DNA of 64,000 bases from Anderseniella sp963759095 (GTDB lineage: Bacteria > Pseudomonadota > Alphaproteobacteria > Rhizobiales > Aestuariivirgaceae). Under the pieces are notes generated by a model that saw nothing but the letters and a program-made list of their open reading frames with translations, was not told where the DNA came from and did no database searches. Of this stretch, positions 62,082 through 64,000 are shown in pieces. The position numbers were made by a program, and so were the translations under genes. The stretch is from contig CAVWYF010000016.1 in the NCBI GenBank assembly GCA_963759095.1, positions 186,001-250,000 of the forward strand, written 5' to 3'. The stretch's first letter is position 1, and every line of letters begins with the position of its first letter.

Positions 62082-62884
62082 TCGGCATCCGGATCAAGCG
62101 TTTTCAGATAAGCAACCAGATCAGCGATTGCCGGTTCATCCATGAACCTGAGAGCAAGCATGCTCTCACCCGGTACACCATTGATGATCTTGTGGATCAT
62201 TCGCCTGGGCTGATGGCGTGCCTGCCAGCCAAGGCTGCTGCGCATGCCTGGCGTGGCCTGGAAACCCGACGTACCGCTCGGGTCATGGCAGGACATGCAC
62301 ACTCCTTCAAAAATGTCTCTGCCGCGACTTAAGCTTTTCTGTGAAAGGGATTTTTCCGGCTTGAAATTTGCCGGATCATACTGGCCGACGGTCAGAAAAA
62401 GCAGCAGCAGGTCCAGCGGCAATCCGCCGGACGAAAGGGCATTTTGATCAGGATGGGCTTTGGTGAAAAACTCCAGCATATTAAACGGATCGGTCCCTTG
62501 CAGGTGCCGAAGGCCGACAAACTGTTTTTGCTGCTGCGCGCTGCCATCTGCCTTTGCAGCGCCATCATAGTCCCAGCCATGGCAGGAGACGCAGCGCCAG
62601 CTGTCCGTATCGCTGACTGTCAGGTCTGACGGGAATGCCGGATTTCGCATTGCCGGCGGACTGGCACCTGAGCCTGCCCAGTAGTTGTCGTACAGCTTGC
62701 CACCCAGCGACACGACGAATGCATCGCCAAACTCATGCTCCCGTGCTTCTGGTGGCGGCATGTCCTGCGTAACCTGGGTCGCCCGGGCTGGATGATGTGC
62801 AATCGGCCACGCGCCGGTAAAGGCCACGAGCGCCAGAGCAGCTGCGGCTGTCGAAACCGGCAGGAATTTATGCAATCCGGCCAT
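62066..62884 (-). CDS. Diheme c-type cytochrome, paralogue of the 25.2 kb gene
   Basis: An exported 272-residue cytochrome with a signal peptide (VSTAAAALALVAFTGAWPIA) and two haem sites: CVSCH (RCVSCHGWDYDGAAK) and CMSCH (VCMSCHDPSGTSG). The block FVVSLGGKLYDNYW and the C-terminal INGVPGESMLALRFM match the protein at 25202-25930. The ATG at 62884 is chosen because it shares its A with the stop of the preceding gene; the ORF is open to 63001. The electron partner is unknown. Confidence 0.85.
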   Translation of the reverse strand: MAGLHKFLPVSTAAAALALVAFTGAWPIAHHPARATQVTQDMPPPEAREHEFGDAFVVSLGGKLYDNYWAGSGASPPAMRNPAFPSDLTVSDTDSWRCVSCHGWDYDGAAKADGSAQQQKQFVGLRHLQGTDPFNMLEFFTKAHPDQNALSSGGLPLDLLLLFLTVGQYDPANFKPEKSLSQKSLSRGRDIFEGVCMSCHDPSGTSGFQATPGMRSSLGWQARHQPRRMIHKIINGVPGESMLALRFMDEPAIADLVAYLKTLDPDADQTEP

Positions 62885-63318
62885 CACTGTACGTTGTAGT
62901 TGCGGCGTTGGGGAGTGGGAGGCGTCGCGATTTTGATGCGGGTGACTGTGGCTCTTATATTTCGGCCTTGCCATGGAACCACGCCGTAAGTGTTGCACCA
63001 CCTGGCACTGAATATTCTTCCTTCTCCTTCAACCTTGAAGCGGAACTTCAGGCAGCGGCCTGAACGGCGTACAGAACCGCCGGAAAATACGCCTGGTACC
63101 TGAAAGTACACCCGGCAATCGTGTGTCAGGCGCGCTGTGGCAGCTTCAGTTGTGCCTCTGAAGTTTCCCGACAATTTATAAGTGCCAGGCTGCGCCCAAT
63201 TGAATATGCACCGGTTGGCAGCCAGCAAGTCACCCGGCAGCATAGCAACCAGCATAAGGCCGGCACCTGCCATCAGGCAGATTGGGCCAGCGCCCTTAAT
63301 GTAACGGATCATACTCAT
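62884..63318 (-). CDS. Small secreted cysteine-containing protein
   Basis: A 144-residue exported protein with a signal peptide (GPICLMAGAGLMLVAMLPGD) followed by a beta-rich domain with four or more cysteines (RCIFNWAQPGTYKLSGNFRG, LTHDCRVYFQVPG, GRCLKFRFKVEGEGRI, SARWCNTYGVVPW). The ATG at 63318 has a perfect GGAGGT upstream. No family is recognised. Its stop overlaps the diheme cytochrome start, so translation is coupled. The protein may interact with that cytochrome. Confidence 0.6.
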   Translation of the reverse strand: MSMIRYIKGAGPICLMAGAGLMLVAMLPGDLLAANRCIFNWAQPGTYKLSGNFRGTTEAATARLTHDCRVYFQVPGVFSGGSVRRSGRCLKFRFKVEGEGRIFSARWCNTYGVVPWQGRNIRATVTRIKIATPPTPQRRNYNVQ

Positions 63319-63367
63319 AAGCACCTCCAGTAAGGTATCACTCAAACATACCGGCTGATCAAGGCAT

Positions 63368-63381
63368 ATGACCTCGATCAA
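63368..63381. promoter_or_regulatory. Weak FNR-like box ATGAC-CTCG-ATCAA
   Basis: Eight of ten half-site bases match the consensus. It lies between the secreted-protein gene (minus) and the stress-protein gene (plus), about 67 bp before the latter's GTG. Confidence 0.35.
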
Positions 63382-63441
63382 TGCGCTTCATATGCCGCTG
63401 ATTGCATGATGTATCAACCAACCTAACCAGGAGGATGTTTC

Positions 63442-64000
63442 GTGAACCCGAAAACCTTTGTTGTCAGCCTCAATGACACGGACAATCTGGATCATCTGCT
63501 GACCACCTGCAGCCTGTTTGCGGCTCGTAACGAAGCCCATGTCATTGGCGTTTACATCATACCTTCCGTCGAGGTTTATGCAGTCTATGGCGGTATCGCC
63601 ATGGCAGATGTCGTTGACGCCCAGCGCAAGCGTTACCAGTCAATGGGCAAAGAAGTACGCGAGAAATTTGAGCGTATAATGTCCTTGAATTCCCTATCGC
63701 ATGAATGGCGCGAACTGGACGCCATAAGTTCATCCATCGGGCAAGAGTTCGTGCAACAATGCCGGTTCGCTGACCTGGCAATGATCGCCCAGGTTGACGC
63801 CAATGAGAGTTGTGGCGTTGAGCCGAGTTTTGCCGAATATGTGGTGATGGAAGCAGGACGGCCTGTTTTGCTGGTGCCACGCGGCAAGACGTTCGAGGCC
63901 ATTGGAAACAAGGTGCTGATGGGTTGGAACGGGGCCAAGGAAGCAGCACGTGCCTGCTTCGACGCCTTGCCGCTTCTACCGGCCGACAGCGAGGTCAGTA
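63442..64000 (+). CDS. Universal stress protein, 3' end cut by the window
   Basis: The GTG at 63442 has AGGAGGA upstream and opens a frame to the end of the window (186 residues visible). The sequence reads NPKTFVVSLNDTDNLDHLLT, then YVVMEAGRPVLLVPRGKTFE and NKVLMGWNGAKEAARACFDA, the pattern of a tandem UspA protein in which the second domain has just begun. It may be driven by the weak FNR-like box just upstream; several Usp genes of facultative anaerobes are FNR targets. Confidence 0.75.
   Translation, partial: MNPKTFVVSLNDTDNLDHLLTTCSLFAARNEAHVIGVYIIPSVEVYAVYGGIAMADVVDAQRKRYQSMGKEVREKFERIMSLNSLSHEWRELDAISSSIGQEFVQQCRFADLAMIAQVDANESCGVEPSFAEYVVMEAGRPVLLVPRGKTFEAIGNKVLMGWNGAKEAARACFDALPLLPADSEVS

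Noticed and set aside
1..64000. CRISPR array, tRNA or rRNA genes, phage genes
   Set aside because: No regularly spaced direct repeats and no cloverleaf or rRNA sequence were seen; no phage proteins are encoded.

Overview
The window looks like part of an alphaproteobacterial chromosome, most likely a marine or sediment Hyphomicrobiales (Rhizobiales) relative. The reasons are the Aap-type amino acid transporter, a Rhizobium etli-type asparaginase, an FnrL with the CX2CX7C cluster, a clade I Tat-exported NosZ with the nosRZDFYLX order, and short palindromic repeats of a kind common in that order. The genus cannot be named from this sequence. There is no rRNA, tRNA, phage or CRISPR array.

Layout. 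(1) 1-3.7 kb: polar amino acid ABC transporter (two frameshifted permease genes and an intact ATPase) followed by an L-asparaginase. (2) 3.7-24.4 kb: a phosphate, polyphosphate and cation island. It holds two PiT transporters, each with a PhoU-like (DUF47) partner, an Na/Pi cotransporter, PPK1 with a long Ala/Lys-rich extension, a P-loop ATPase plus FHA-like/PPP phosphatase pair, a helix-hairpin-helix protein with a 45-residue lysine tail, an umpAB/P-II/CBS operon, fnrL, two tandem CNNM/CorC proteins and a PPK2. (3) 24.5-27.1 kb: a DUF4863 protein, two c-type cytochromes, two copies of a ~105 bp palindromic repeat and a 265 bp MITE-like element. (4) 27.2-38.1 kb: nnrR, nnrS and a complete N2O reductase operon. 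(5) 38.4-40 kb: a NYN-LOTUS protein and a VIT-family metal transporter. (6) 40.2-51.7 kb: two converging gene sets encoding tetra-, deca- and pentaheme cytochromes, a two-domain cNMP-binding/4Fe-4S protein, a membrane cytochrome b-like protein, a flavin/2Fe-2S reductase and an outer-membrane beta barrel. This resembles an undescribed envelope electron-transfer system. (7) 52-61.2 kb: a hydratase, a LysR regulator, a TRAP transporter, a universal stress protein, a sugar kinase and a frameshifted GMC oxidoreductase. (8) 61.2-64 kb: an ABC-2 permease remnant, rhodanese, diheme cytochrome, a small secreted protein and a second stress protein cut by the window edge.

How it may fit together. Five strong FNR-type boxes (TTGA[T/C]-N4-ATCA[A/T]) lie upstream of pit1, ppk1, the polylysine HhH/phoU2/pit2 set, the CNNM pair and a cytochrome gene. 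An FnrL with the ExxSR recognition helix is encoded in the same island. The nos operon instead carries a perfect TTGCG-N4-CGCAA (NnrR-type) box beside an nnrR-like regulator. The inference is a cell that switches phosphate uptake, polyphosphate synthesis and cation handling with oxygen, and respires N2O: a gene layout that would suit a denitrifying polyphosphate accumulator.

Several genes carry single-base frameshifts (aapQ, aapM twice, both DUF47 genes, a small basic gene, the GMC oxidoreductase). They may be sequencing errors or real decay; the sequence alone cannot decide.
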